Origin: Methylobacterium sp. J-076
GTDB lineage: Bacteria; Pseudomonadota; Alphaproteobacteria; Rhizobiales; Beijerinckiaceae
Length of the DNA: 64,000 nt
Assembly: GCF_022829405.1 (NCBI RefSeq)
Contig: NZ_JAKSXW010000144.1
Span: 1 to 64,000, forward strand
Direction of reading: 5' to 3'
Part shown: positions 22,884 to 31,992 of the stretch, one piece after another
How positions within the stretch are numbered: position 1 is the first letter of the stretch
How the letters are laid out: every line of letters begins with the position of its first letter
Position numbers and translations under genes: made by a program
Notes under the pieces: model-generated
Databases searched by the model: none
Told to the model about the DNA's origin: nothing
Seen by the model: the letters and a program-made list of their open reading frames with translations, nothing else

Positions 22884-24710
22884 ATGACCGAGCCCCGCCG
22901 CCGCCTCCAGACCTTCGACGATCCGAGCCATCGCAAGGGGCCCGAGCGGATCGCCGCCCTGCGGGCGGCCCTGCGCGAGGCCGGGATCGACGGGTTCGTC
23001 GTGCCGCGGGCGGACGAGCACCAGTCGGAATACGTGCCGGCCAACGCCGAACGGCTCGCGTGGCTCACGGGCTTCACCGGCTCGGCCGGCTCGGCCGTGA
23101 TCCTGGCGGAGGCCGCCGCCCTCGTGGTCGACGGGCGCTACACCCTCCAGGCCCCCGCCCAGGTCGACACCGGCGCGGTGAGCGTGGTGCCCCTCGCGGA
23201 GCAGACTGCGGAGGCGTGGATCGCCGAGCATCTCGGCCGCGACCGGGTGCTGGGCTACGACCCGTGGCTGCACACGCCGGACGGCGTCGCACGGCTGGAG
23301 CGGGCGGCGGCCAGGGCCGGGGGCACCCTGCGGGCGCTCGCCGAGAACCCGGTCGATTCCTGCTGGGCCGGGCGGCCGAAGCCCCCGGCCGGCCGGGTCT
23401 CGGCCCACCCCGAGGCGCTGGCCGGGCAGACGGCGGCGGACAAGCTCGCCCGGGTGCGGGCGGCGCTGGCGGCCGATTCCTGCGACGCCCTGGTGATCTC
23501 GGATCCGCACAACCTCGCCTGGGCGTTCAACCTGCGCGGCGCCGATGTCGGCCACACGCCCCTGGCGCTCGGCTACGCGATCCTGCCGCGGGAGGGCCGG
23601 GCGCGCCTGTTCCTCGCCTCGGACGACATCGACCCCGCCCTGACCGCGGCCCTGGACCCCGTCGCCGGGATCGCCCCGCGCCTCGACCTCGACGAGGGCC
23701 TGTCCACCCTCGCGGGCGCCCGGGTGCGCCTCGACGGGGCGACGGGGGCCGTCGCCCTCAAGGAGCGGGTCGAGGCGGCCGGCGGCACGGTCGATGTCGG
23801 CAAGGATCCGATCACCGCCATGAAGGCCGTGAAGAACGCGGCCGAGATCGCCGGCACCCGGGCCGCCCACCGCCGCGACGGGGCGAGCGTGGTCCGCTTC
23901 CTCGCCTGGCTCGACGCCGCCGCCGCGCAGGGCGGCCTCACCGAGATCGCCGCCGTCGAGGCGCTGGAGGATTTCCGCGCGGCGGGCGGCGACCTGCGCG
24001 ACGTCTCCTTCCCGACCATCTCCGGCTCGGGGCCGAACGGGGCCATCGTCCACTACCGGGTGACGCGGGAGACCGACCGGACGGTGCGGCCGGGCGACCT
24101 GTTCCTGGTCGATTCGGGGGCGCAGTACCCGGACGGCACCACCGACATCACCCGCACCCTGGCCATCGGCACCCCGACGCCGGAGATGCGCGACCGCTAC
24201 ACGCGGGTGCTGCAGGGCCACGTGGCCATCTCCCGCGCCGTCTTCCCGCAGGGCACGACGGGGGCGCAGATCGACGCCTTCGCCCGGGCGCCCCTGTGGC
24301 GGGCCGGGCTGGATTTCGACCACGGGACGGGCCACGGCGTCGGCGCCTTCCTCTCGGTGCACGAGGGGCCGCAGCGCATCGCCAAGACCGGCACCGTCGC
24401 CCTGGAGCCGGGCATGATCCTCTCGAACGAGCCCGGCTACTACGCCGCCGGCCGCTACGGCATCCGCATCGAGAACCTCGTCCTCGTGGAGCCCCGGGCG
24501 ATCGAGGCCGGGGAGCGGCCCATGCTGGGCTTCGAGACCCTGACGCTGGCCCCCTACGACCGGCGGCTGATCGAGCCGGCCCTGCTCGACGCGGGCGAGC
24601 GCGCCTGGATCGACGCCTACCACGCCCGGGTCCGCGAGGCGCTGGCGCCCCTGGTGGACGGGCCGGCGCGGGCATGGCTGGAGCGGGCGACGGAGGCCAT
24701 CGGCCCCTGA
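22884..24710 (+). CDS. pepP: M24 family aminopeptidase P
   Basis: A 608-residue Xaa-Pro aminopeptidase of the long (eukaryote-like APP1) type with two creatinase-like N-terminal domains and a C-terminal pita-bread catalytic domain. The metal ligands are visible: D residues in LVDSGAQYPDGTTDITRT near residue 415, the histidine in HGTGHGVGAFLSVHEGP near 480, glutamate in LSNEPGYY and IENLVLV. It removes N-terminal residues preceding proline in the cytoplasm. The ATG at 22884 fits the family start. It ends 170 bp before the DsbD-like gene; that gap holds a partial family B repeat. Confidence 0.92.
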   Translation: MTEPRRRLQTFDDPSHRKGPERIAALRAALREAGIDGFVVPRADEHQSEYVPANAERLAWLTGFTGSAGSAVILAEAAALVVDGRYTLQAPAQVDTGAVSVVPLAEQTAEAWIAEHLGRDRVLGYDPWLHTPDGVARLERAAARAGGTLRALAENPVDSCWAGRPKPPAGRVSAHPEALAGQTAADKLARVRAALAADSCDALVISDPHNLAWAFNLRGADVGHTPLALGYAILPREGRARLFLASDDIDPALTAALDPVAGIAPRLDLDEGLSTLAGARVRLDGATGAVALKERVEAAGGTVDVGKDPITAMKAVKNAAEIAGTRAAHRRDGASVVRFLAWLDAAAAQGGLTEIAAVEALEDFRAAGGDLRDVSFPTISGSGPNGAIVHYRVTRETDRTVRPGDLFLVDSGAQYPDGTTDITRTLAIGTPTPEMRDRYTRVLQGHVAISRAVFPQGTTGAQIDAFARAPLWRAGLDFDHGTGHGVGAFLSVHEGPQRIAKTGTVALEPGMILSNEPGYYAAGRYGIRIENLVLVEPRAIEAGERPMLGFETLTLAPYDRRLIEPALLDAGERAWIDAYHARVREALAPLVDGPARAWLERATEAIGP

Positions 24711-24760
24711 GCGCCCGGCCGGACAGGTCTGATAGGGGGGATCGGCCGTCGCGATCCGCC

Positions 24761-24810
24761 CCCGTCCCCGCGCGCGAAGCGAGGCGATCCGGGGACGCGC
24801 CTTCTCCGGG
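24761..24810. repeat. Family B repeat, partial (left half)
   Basis: A fragment with the family B left-arm pattern (CCCGTCCCCGCGCGCGAAGCGAGGCGATCCGGGG). The right arm is absent. A still more decayed fragment may lie at about 15019-15062 before parD. Confidence 0.45.
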
Positions 24811-24880
24811 GACGGCCCGCCCCATAAAAGCCGGTGGGGCACGCGAGAAACCTCCGGCCCTCCGGCGCGAAGAGCCCCGT

Positions 24881-27052
24881 ATGATCGCCCGCCTTCTCCT
24901 GATCCTCGCCTGCCTCGGCCTCGGCCCGTCCCTGGCGCAGGGCTTCCGCCCCCCGGCGGACCTCGTCCGGGCGAGCCTCGTGGCCGAACCGGCGGCCCTG
25001 GCGGGGGGGACGCCCTTCACCCTGGCCATCCGGATGCAGCTCAAGCCCGGCTGGCACGTCTACTGGCGCAACCCGGGCGATTCCGGCCTGCCGCCCGAGG
25101 TGACGTGGACCATGCCCGCCGGCTTCGGCACGGGCGGGATCCGCTGGCCCGCGCCGCACCGGATCCCGATCGCGACGCTGATGAACTACGGCTACGAGGG
25201 CGAGGTGACGCTCCTCGTCCCCGTCACCCCGCCGCCGAGCCTCGACCCCGCCGAGCCGGTGCGCCTGTCGGGCAAGCTCACCTACCTCGTCTGCGAGACC
25301 GAATGCGTGCCGGGCTCGGCCGACCTCGCCCTGACCCTTCCGGTCGGCAAGCCGACGCCGGACCCCGCCAACGACGCCCTGTTCAACCGGGCGCGGGCGG
25401 CCCTGCCCGTCGCCCCCGTCTGGCCGATGCGCCTGTCCCGAGAGGGCGACCGCATCCGCCTGGACTTCGCCACGGGCGGCCTGCGGGCGGACTCGATCAA
25501 GTCCGCCGCCTATTTCCCCTACGGCGAGACCGCCCTCGACAACGCCGCCGAGCAGGGTCTCACCGTCGATGACCAGGGCCTGCACCTGAGCCTGACACGG
25601 GGCGACGACAAGACCTTCCCCCTCTCCCTGCCCGGCGTGCTGACGGTGGAGGAGGACACGGGCAACGGCCCTAGCCGCCTCGCTTTCGCCTATGGCGACG
25701 AGCCGGCTCAGGTGCCCTCCGCCGCCCTCGCCCCCCCGGCGGTGGCCGGCGCCCCGCCCGTCCCGGCGGCGGACCGGCCGACCCTGCTGGCGGCGATCGG
25801 CCTCGCCCTGCTCGGGGGGCTGATCCTCAACCTGATGCCCTGCGTGTTCCCGGTCCTGTCGATCAAGGTGCTGGGGCTGGTGCGCCAGTCCGGCGAGAGC
25901 CTCGGGCGGGTGCGGCTGCACGGCCTCGCCTACACCGCCGGCGTGCTGGCGAGCTTCCTCGGCCTCGCCGGCCTGCTGATCGCCCTGAAGGGCGGCGGGG
26001 CGAGCCTCGGCTGGGGCTTCCAGCTCCAGTCGCCGCCGGTCGTGGCGGGGCTCGCCTACCTGCTCGTGGCGGTGGGGCTGAGCCTGTCCGGCGTCTACTC
26101 CCTCGGGGGTCGCTTCGCCGGGATCGGCGACGGGCTCGCCCGCCGCTCCGGCCTGCCGGGCTCGTTCTTCACGGGGGTGCTCGCCACGGTGGTGGCGACG
26201 CCCTGCACCGCGCCGTTCATGGGCGCGGCGGTGGGCTTCGCCCTGACGCAGGGGGCCGCCGTGGCGCTGGCGGTCTTCGCCGCGCTGGGCCTCGGCCTCG
26301 CCCTGCCCTTCCTGGCGCTGACCCTGTGGCCCTCCGCCCTGCGGGTGCTGCCGCGGCCGGGGGCCTGGATGGAGACGCTGAAGCAGGCGCTGGCCTTCCC
26401 GGTCTACGCCACGGCGGCGTGGCTGATCTGGGTGCTGGCGCAGCAGGTCGATGCCCGGGGGCTGCTCGCCGCCCTGCTCGGCGTGGTCCTCGTCGGCTTC
26501 GCCGCCTGGGCCTGGGAGCGCAGCCGCGGGGCGACGCCCCTGGGCGAGCGGATCTTCCAGGGGCTCGCGGGCCTCGCGATCATCGCCGTGGCGACCCTCG
26601 GCCTCGGCCTCGCCCACCAGCCCGGGGCCGCCGCCCCGGCGCAGGCCTCCGCGGAGGGGACGGAGCCGTTCAGCCGGGCCCGGCTCGACGCCCTGCGCGA
26701 GGCCAAGCGGCCGGTCTTCGTGAACATGACGGCGGCGTGGTGCATCACCTGCGCCGTCAACGAGACCACGTCCCTGTCGCGGCCGGCGGTGCGGGCGGCG
26801 ATGAAGGCCAAGGGCATCGCCTCCCTGAAGGGCGACTGGACCAACCAGAACCCCGAGATCACCCGCCTGCTGGAGGAGCACGGCCGCAGCGGCGTCCCCC
26901 TCTACCTGCTCTACGCCGATGCCGGCCCGCCGCAGGTCCTGCCGCAGATCCTCACCGAGGGGACGGTGCTCGCGGCGCTGGCGGCGATCCCCGACCGCCC
27001 CCACAGCGCGGCGCTCGACCGGGACGCCCCGCCTCCCGCGCGAACGGAGTGA
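24881..27052 (+). CDS. DsbD/ScsB-like membrane thiol:disulfide reductase
   Basis: A 723-residue inner-membrane protein that should carry reducing power from the cytoplasm to periplasmic thiol proteins. It has a signal peptide (MIARLLLILACLGLG...), a periplasmic DsbC/DsbD-like N-domain with cysteines in LVCETECVPG (near 138 and 142), an eight-segment transmembrane domain with the redox cysteines in LMPCVFPVLS (near 321) and ATPCTAPFMG (near 442), and a C-terminal thioredoxin domain with WCITC (near 622-625). All three cysteine pairs are present. The N-domain and total length fit the ScsB (copper-sensitivity suppressor) branch more than E. coli DsbD; that placement is inference. It converges on phoB. 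Confidence 0.88.
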   Translation: MIARLLLILACLGLGPSLAQGFRPPADLVRASLVAEPAALAGGTPFTLAIRMQLKPGWHVYWRNPGDSGLPPEVTWTMPAGFGTGGIRWPAPHRIPIATLMNYGYEGEVTLLVPVTPPPSLDPAEPVRLSGKLTYLVCETECVPGSADLALTLPVGKPTPDPANDALFNRARAALPVAPVWPMRLSREGDRIRLDFATGGLRADSIKSAAYFPYGETALDNAAEQGLTVDDQGLHLSLTRGDDKTFPLSLPGVLTVEEDTGNGPSRLAFAYGDEPAQVPSAALAPPAVAGAPPVPAADRPTLLAAIGLALLGGLILNLMPCVFPVLSIKVLGLVRQSGESLGRVRLHGLAYTAGVLASFLGLAGLLIALKGGGASLGWGFQLQSPPVVAGLAYLLVAVGLSLSGVYSLGGRFAGIGDGLARRSGLPGSFFTGVLATVVATPCTAPFMGAAVGFALTQGAAVALAVFAALGLGLALPFLALTLWPSALRVLPRPGAWMETLKQALAFPVYATAAWLIWVLAQQVDARGLLAALLGVVLVGFAAWAWERSRGATPLGERIFQGLAGLAIIAVATLGLGLAHQPGAAAPAQASAEGTEPFSRARLDALREAKRPVFVNMTAAWCITCAVNETTSLSRPAVRAAMKAKGIASLKGDWTNQNPEITRLLEEHGRSGVPLYLLYADAGPPQVLPQILTEGTVLAALAAIPDRPHSAALDRDAPPPARTE

Positions 27053-27125
27053 GACGCCGCCGGAGCGCGGGTCCCCCCGGAACCGGGCGGCGCCCCGGCC
27101 CCCTCCGCGGGCGAGGACGCGGGCG

Positions 27126-27821
27126 TCACGGCTCCAGGGAGAACGTCTCGTCGAAGGCGTAGCCCGAGCCGCGCACGGTGCGGATCGGGTCGGTCTGGCG
27201 CGGGCCGTTGAGGGCCTTGCGCAGGCGCCCGACATGGACGTCGACGGTGCGCTCGTCGATGTAGACGTCGTGCCCCCAGACCCCGTCGAGGAGCTGTTCC
27301 CGGGAGAAGACCCGGCCGGGGCTGAGCATCAGGAATTCCAGCAGCCGGAACTCCGTCGGGCCGAGATGCAGCTCGGTCCCGCCGCGCCGGACCCGGTGGC
27401 CGGTGCGGTCCAGCTCGATGTCGCCCGCCGCCAGGCGGTCGGCCACGTGGGCGGGCTTGGCCCGGCGCAGGAGGGCGCGGACCCGCGCCAGCAGCTCCGG
27501 CACCGAGAACGGCTTGACGATGTAGTCGTCCGCCCCGGTCCCGAGGCCGCGCACCCGGTCGCCCTCCTCGCCGCGGGCCGTGAGCATGATCACCGGCAGC
27601 CGCTCGGTCTCCCGCCGGGCCCGGATGCGGCGGCAGAGCTCGATGCCGGACAGGCCCGGCAGCATCCAGTCGAGCAGGACGAGGTCCGGGGTGCGCTCGG
27701 CGAGGAGAAGCTCCGCGTCGTCGCCGCGGGAAGCGGCATCGACGGAGAACCCCTCCGCCTCGAGGTTGTAGCGCAGGAGGGTGGTGAGCGCCTCTTCGTC
27801 CTCGACGATCAGGACACGCAT
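27126..27821 (-). CDS. phoB: Phosphate regulon response regulator PhoB
   Basis: An OmpR-family transcription factor that activates phosphate-starvation genes. The 231-residue protein has a receiver domain with the phospho-acceptor in LVLLDWMLPG (D51), the conserved lysine in YIVKPF, and a winged-helix DNA-binding domain ending DERTVDVHVGRLRKAL and RTVRGSGYAFDE. The DWMLPG motif and C-terminus point to PhoB rather than another OmpR member. It follows phoU on the same strand, but across a 608-bp gap, so it probably has its own promoter. No phoR is in the window. Confidence 0.92.
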   Translation of the reverse strand: MRVLIVEDEEALTTLLRYNLEAEGFSVDAASRGDDAELLLAERTPDLVLLDWMLPGLSGIELCRRIRARRETERLPVIMLTARGEEGDRVRGLGTGADDYIVKPFSVPELLARVRALLRRAKPAHVADRLAAGDIELDRTGHRVRRGGTELHLGPTEFRLLEFLMLSPGRVFSREQLLDGVWGHDVYIDERTVDVHVGRLRKALNGPRQTDPIRTVRGSGYAFDETFSLEP

Positions 27822-28320
27822 GGCCGATGGTCCATTCCACGCCGGTTCCCCCCGGCCGGAGGCGACCGAGGGTTCGGGCAACGCTGATACGCTGCGCGGC
27901 CGGATCCAAGCCCGGGTTTCGCGCGATCGACAGGAGAGCACGGGTCCGCAGTGCTCCCGTTCCCCCCTCGCCCTCCTCCGGGGCCGCCCCGGCGCGACGG
28001 CACCGGGAGGTCCGGCCGAGACGTCCGCGCGCCCGCGAAGGCGGGGCGGATCACGACGGGCGATCCGTTCCCCCAAACCTTTCCGGCCAGACACCCGGGA
28101 CCGGGATGCGGCCGGGCAGGCTCCCTACACGGCGATGGCCGCCGGCCTCGGCGGGGTCCCGGATCGGGCCCCGGGCGTTTTCCGGAAACCCTGGACCGAG
28201 AGGGCCGACGCACGCTCCTCCCCGCCCCTCTCGGCCCCGCCCGACAGGGGCTTCATCCCCACGAGGGGAAGGGGACCCCCACTGAGCCGCGGGGACACCG
28301 GATCCAAGGTCCGCGGACGA
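27822..28320. other. phoB-phoU gap without a recognisable gene
   Basis: Between phoB and the hairpin at 28324-28380 are about 500 bp with no supported protein. All reading frames are low-complexity Pro/Arg/Gly shadows without a ribosome-binding site. The phoB promoter must lie here. A plus-strand RNA ending at the terminator at 28324-28380 is possible. Confidence 0.5.
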
Positions 28321-28323
28321 CGC

Positions 28324-28380
28324 CCTAGGGCAGTGACGCACTCACTCCGTTCATGCGTCTCTGCCCTAGGTTTTTGTTTT
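28324..28380 (+). terminator. Strong orphan intrinsic terminator, plus strand
   Basis: The arms CCTAGGGCAGTGACGCA (28324-28340) and TGCGTCTCTGCCCTAGG (28354-28370) pair over 17 positions with one T-T mismatch and a 13-nt loop, followed at once by TTTTTGTTTT. This is a textbook Rho-independent terminator for plus-strand transcription, yet no plus-strand gene lies upstream. On the minus strand no T-run follows. A second inverted repeat, TCCAGAC...GTCTGGA, lies at 28393-28421 next to the phoU stop. Confidence 0.65.
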
Positions 28381-28429
28381 CGCATCAATTTTTCCAGACA
28401 CGGCTGACGCCTTCGTCTGGATCGATGCA

Positions 28430-29143
28430 CTAGGGCGCCGGCTCGACGGTGGCGTAGTTCGAGGCGTCGTTCTTGGGCCGGTCGCCCATGAAGATCTCAC
28501 CGGTGGAGAGATAATGGATCGTCTCGGCGATGTTGGTGGTGTGATCGCCGATGCGCTCGACGTTCTTGGCGCAGAACAGGAGATGCGTGCAGAACGAGAT
28601 GTTGCGCGGGTCTTCCATCATGTACGTCAGGAGTTCCCGGAACAGGGAATTGTACAGGGCGTCGATCTCGCCGTCCCGCGCCCACACGTCGTGCGCCGCC
28701 TTGGTGTCCCGGCTCGCATAGGCGTCCAGGACGTCCTTGAGCTGCCCCTCGGCGAGGTCGCTCATGTGGCGCACGCCGAGGACGATCTTCTGGGCCGGGG
28801 CGTTGTCGGCGATCGCCATGACGCGCTTGGCGACGTTCTTGGCGAGGTCGCCGATCCGCTCGAGGTCGCCCGAGACGCGGATGGCGGAGATGGTCTCACG
28901 CAGGTCGACCGCCAGGGGCTGGCGCCGGGCGATGAGCAGCACCGCCTTCTCCTCGATCTCCCGCTGGAGGGTGTCGAGGCGCTTGTCGGCGGCGATCACC
29001 GTCTGCGCGAGGATCTCGTCCTTGCGCACGAGGGCGAGGGACGCCTCGCTGGTCATCTTCTCCGCGACCCCGCCCATCTCGGAGATCGAGCGGCGCAGGT
29101 CTTCCAGGTCCGTATCGTAGGACGAGACGATGTGTCCGGGCAT
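28430..29143 (-). CDS. phoU: Phosphate transport system regulator PhoU
   Basis: A 237-residue cytoplasmic protein of two repeated three-helix bundles that links the Pst transporter to the PhoR kinase and restrains the Pho response. Each repeat carries the acidic metal-binding pattern: DKRLDTLQREIEEK...SGDLERIGDLAKNVAKR in the first and DGEIDALYNSLFREL...KNVERIGDHTTNIAE in the second. It lies 35 bp downstream of pstB in the pstSCAB-phoU series. Confidence 0.95.
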   Translation of the reverse strand: MPGHIVSSYDTDLEDLRRSISEMGGVAEKMTSEASLALVRKDEILAQTVIAADKRLDTLQREIEEKAVLLIARRQPLAVDLRETISAIRVSGDLERIGDLAKNVAKRVMAIADNAPAQKIVLGVRHMSDLAEGQLKDVLDAYASRDTKAAHDVWARDGEIDALYNSLFRELLTYMMEDPRNISFCTHLLFCAKNVERIGDHTTNIAETIHYLSTGEIFMGDRPKNDASNYATVEPAP

Positions 29144-29178
29144 GGCGAGGCCTCCGCGCGATCAGCTTCTTGGGGGAA

Positions 29179-30000
29179 TCAGCCGAAGCGGCCGGTGATG
29201 TAGTCCTGCGTGCGCCGCTCGGTCGGGTTCATGAAGATCTTGTCCGTCTGGCCGAATTCGACCAGCTCGCCGAGATACATGAAGGCCGTGTACTGCGAGA
29301 TGCGCGCCGCCTGCTGCATGTTGTGCGTGACGATGACGATGGTGAACTCGTCGCGCAGCTGCTCCATCAGCTCCTCGATGCGGCCGGTCGAGATCGGGTC
29401 GAGGGCCGAGGTCGGCTCGTCGAACAGGATCACCTCCGGCTTCTGGGCGACGGTGCGGGCGATGCACAGGCGCTGCTGCTGGCCGCCGGACAGGCCGGTG
29501 CCGGCCTGCTTGAGCTTGTCCTTCACCTCGTCCCAGAGGGCCGACTTGCGCAGGGATTCCTCGACGCGCACGTCGAGCTCGGCCTTCGGCAGCTTCTCGT
29601 AGAGGCGCAGGCCGAAGGCGACGTTGTCGTAGATCGACATCGGGAACGGCGTCGGCTTCTGGAACACCATGCCGATGCGCGAGCGCAGCTCGTTCAGGTC
29701 GACGTGGGAGTCGAGGACGTTCTGGCCGTCCAGCAGGATCTGGCCCTCGGCGCGCTGCTCCGGGTACAGGCTGTAGATGCGGTTGAAGCACCGCAGCAGG
29801 GTCGACTTCCCGCAGCCCGACGGGCCGATCAGGGCCGTGACCTGCCGGTCGTGGAAGTTGAGGTTGACGTTCTTCAGGCCGTGGAACGACCCGTAGTAGA
29901 AGTTCAGGTCCTTCACGGCGATGCGGACGGCCCGGCCGGGCGCGGGAGCCCCGCGGGTCAGGTCACCGGTCGACATCGCGGAGGCGGCGTTCATCGTCAT
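29179..30000 (-). CDS. pstB: Phosphate ABC transporter ATP-binding protein
   Basis: The ATPase of the high-affinity phosphate importer, 273 residues. Walker A is GPSGCGKST near residue 60, the Q-loop is MVFQKPTPFPMSIYDNV, the signature LSGGQQQR lies near 165, Walker B is VILFDEPTSALDP, and the H-loop is VTHNMQQAAR. The end (GRFG) is typical of PstB. The ATG at 30000 has gaggac upstream. It is 30 bp from pstA. Confidence 0.96.
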   Translation of the reverse strand: MTMNAASAMSTGDLTRGAPAPGRAVRIAVKDLNFYYGSFHGLKNVNLNFHDRQVTALIGPSGCGKSTLLRCFNRIYSLYPEQRAEGQILLDGQNVLDSHVDLNELRSRIGMVFQKPTPFPMSIYDNVAFGLRLYEKLPKAELDVRVEESLRKSALWDEVKDKLKQAGTGLSGGQQQRLCIARTVAQKPEVILFDEPTSALDPISTGRIEELMEQLRDEFTIVIVTHNMQQAARISQYTAFMYLGELVEFGQTDKIFMNPTERRTQDYITGRFG

Positions 30001-30030
30001 GTCCTCGTGGTGCGTTCGGGCGTCGGGCGA

Positions 30031-30918
30031 TCAGCGGGAGCGCTGGGGCTTGATGACCAGCCGGGCGACGATCGACAGGGCCAGGATGGTCCCGGTGATC
30101 AGCAGCGCCCCGGCCCAGGCCAGGCCCTGCCAGTTCGGGTAGGGCGAGAGGGCGAACTGGTAGATCATGACCGGCAGGTTCGCGACGCCGCCCATCAGGT
30201 TGGCGGAGAACCAGGAATTGTTGTTGAGCGCCGTGAAGAGCAGCGGGGCGGTCTCGCCCGCGATGCGGGCCAGCGCCAGGATGATCCCCGTCACGATGCC
30301 GGCCGAGGCCGCCTTCCACGTGACGCTGGTGATCACCTTCGAGGGCGGGGCGCCCAGCGCCGCGCCGGCCTCGCGCAGGGTGCCCGGCACCAGCCGCAGC
30401 ATGTCCTCCGTGGTCCGCACGATCACCGGCACGGCGATGATCGCCAGGGCCACGCCGCCGGCCCAGCCGGAATAGCTCCCCATCGGCCGCACCATCAGGG
30501 TGTAGACGAACAGGCCGATCAGGATGGAGGGCGCCGAGAGCAGGATGTCGTTCAGGAAGCGGATCACGTCGGCGAGCTTCGAGGTCCGGCCGTATTCCGC
30601 GAGGAAGGTCCCCGCCATCACGCCGATCGGGGCGGCGACCACAATGCCGATGGTCGTCAGCACGAGGCTGCCGAGGATCGCGTTGGCGATGCCGCCGCCC
30701 TCCGAGCCGGGCCCGGGGGTCGGCTGCGTGAACAGGGCCGGCGAGAAGCCGCGGATGCCCTCGACGATGAGCATCAGCAGGATCGACCCGAGCACCACGG
30801 CGCCGACCACGGTGGCGACGAGGCAGGAGACGCGGAGCATCCGGTCCGCGATGCGGCGTCCGGGCCGGACCCGGCTTCCGCGGGAGGGGCTCATCGCGAG
30901 GGTGTTGACGGCGTCCAT
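30031..30918 (-). CDS. pstA: Phosphate ABC transporter permease PstA
   Basis: The second membrane subunit of the phosphate importer, 295 residues with about six transmembrane segments. Diagnostic stretches include GGIANAILGSLVLTTIGIVVA, GVMAGTFLAEYGR, the EAA-like loop TLREAGAALGAPPSKVI near residue 195 and ARIAGETAPLLFTALNNN. The ATG at 30918 is the first methionine consistent with the family N-terminus and lies 14 bp after the pstC stop. Confidence 0.94.
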   Translation of the reverse strand: MDAVNTLAMSPSRGSRVRPGRRIADRMLRVSCLVATVVGAVVLGSILLMLIVEGIRGFSPALFTQPTPGPGSEGGGIANAILGSLVLTTIGIVVAAPIGVMAGTFLAEYGRTSKLADVIRFLNDILLSAPSILIGLFVYTLMVRPMGSYSGWAGGVALAIIAVPVIVRTTEDMLRLVPGTLREAGAALGAPPSKVITSVTWKAASAGIVTGIILALARIAGETAPLLFTALNNNSWFSANLMGGVANLPVMIYQFALSPYPNWQGLAWAGALLITGTILALSIVARLVIKPQRSR

Positions 30919-30932
30919 GGTGACGGCGCTCC

Positions 30933-31907
30933 TCAGGCGGCCCGGACGCGGCGGGTCAGCAGCCGCGCGATGATGAGCACGATGAAGGTGATGACGAACA
31001 GGATGCAGCCGAGCGCCATCAGGGCGTTGAGCTGCAGGCCGTCCGCCTCGTTGAACTCGTTGGCGATCCGCGACGCGATGGTCGAGGACGGGTCGAAGAT
31101 CGAGGCCGAGAGCCGGTTGGCGTTGCCGACCACGAAGGTCACCGCCATGGTCTCGCCCAGCGCCCGGCCGAGGCCCAGCATGATGGCGCCGATGATCGAG
31201 ACGGCCGCCTGCGGCACCAGCACGTGGCGCACCACCTCCCAGGTGGTGCAGCCGATGCCGTAGGCGCTCTCGCGCAGCACGGTCGGGATCTGGTCCAGCA
31301 TGTCGCGGGCGATCGAGGCGATGAACGGCACGATCATGATCGCGAGGATGACGCCCGCGGTGAACACGCCGACGCCGGAGGGCACCCGGGCGTAGAGCAC
31401 GGTGCCGAGGATCGGCATGCCCTCGACGACGTTCGAGAGCGGGATCTGCACGAACCGCGCGAAGAGCGGCGCGAAGATGAACAGGCCCCACATGCCGTAG
31501 ATGATGCTCGGCACGGCGGCGAGCAGCTCGATCGTCATGGCCACCGGCTTGCGCGCCCAGCCGGGGCAGAGCTGCGTGAGGAAGATCGCGATGCCCAGCG
31601 ACACCGGCACGCCGATGAGCAGGGCCAGGAAGGCGGAGGCGACGGTGCCGAGGACGGCGACCAGGGCGCCGTACTGCTCGGTGCCGATGTTCCAGGCGCT
31701 GGAGGTGAGGAAGCCGAACCCGAACTCGCGGAAGGCCGGCCACCCGCCGTAGACGATCGATCCGAGGATCCCCGCGAGCACGAGGAGGACGATGAGCGCC
31801 GCCCCGTAGGAGCAGAGGCGAAACACCGTGTCGAGGCCCCGGCTCGGTCCCTTGCGCGCGGCGCGGCGCGGCTCGGCGAGGGCGATGGATTGCGTCACAG
31901 CGGGCAT
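30933..31907 (-). CDS. pstC: Phosphate ABC transporter permease PstC
   Basis: The first membrane subunit of the phosphate importer, 324 residues, six transmembrane segments. Typical PstC sequence includes EFGFGFLTSSAWN, YGALVAVLGTVASAFLALLIG, ELLAAVPSIIYGMWGLF, the loop VLRESAYGIGCTTWEVV and GLGRALGETMAVTFVVGN. The ATG at 31907 is preferred (gagaagtgcgg upstream); the ATG at 31952 would add an unrelated 15 residues. It follows pstS by 85 bp. Confidence 0.94.
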   Translation of the reverse strand: MPAVTQSIALAEPRRAARKGPSRGLDTVFRLCSYGAALIVLLVLAGILGSIVYGGWPAFREFGFGFLTSSAWNIGTEQYGALVAVLGTVASAFLALLIGVPVSLGIAIFLTQLCPGWARKPVAMTIELLAAVPSIIYGMWGLFIFAPLFARFVQIPLSNVVEGMPILGTVLYARVPSGVGVFTAGVILAIMIVPFIASIARDMLDQIPTVLRESAYGIGCTTWEVVRHVLVPQAAVSIIGAIMLGLGRALGETMAVTFVVGNANRLSASIFDPSSTIASRIANEFNEADGLQLNALMALGCILFVITFIVLIIARLLTRRVRAA

Positions 31908-31992
31908 CCGCACTTCTCTGAGGTCCGGGAGTGTTATCGTGGGTGGTCCCACGAGGCGAGGGAGGGGGTTGCCGAACCCCCTCCCCGCGCGA

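Noticed and set aside
28324..28370. Hairpin considered as the phoU terminator
   Set aside because: In the minus-strand direction no T-run follows the stem; the T-rich tract is on the plus-strand side only, so it terminates plus-strand RNA instead.
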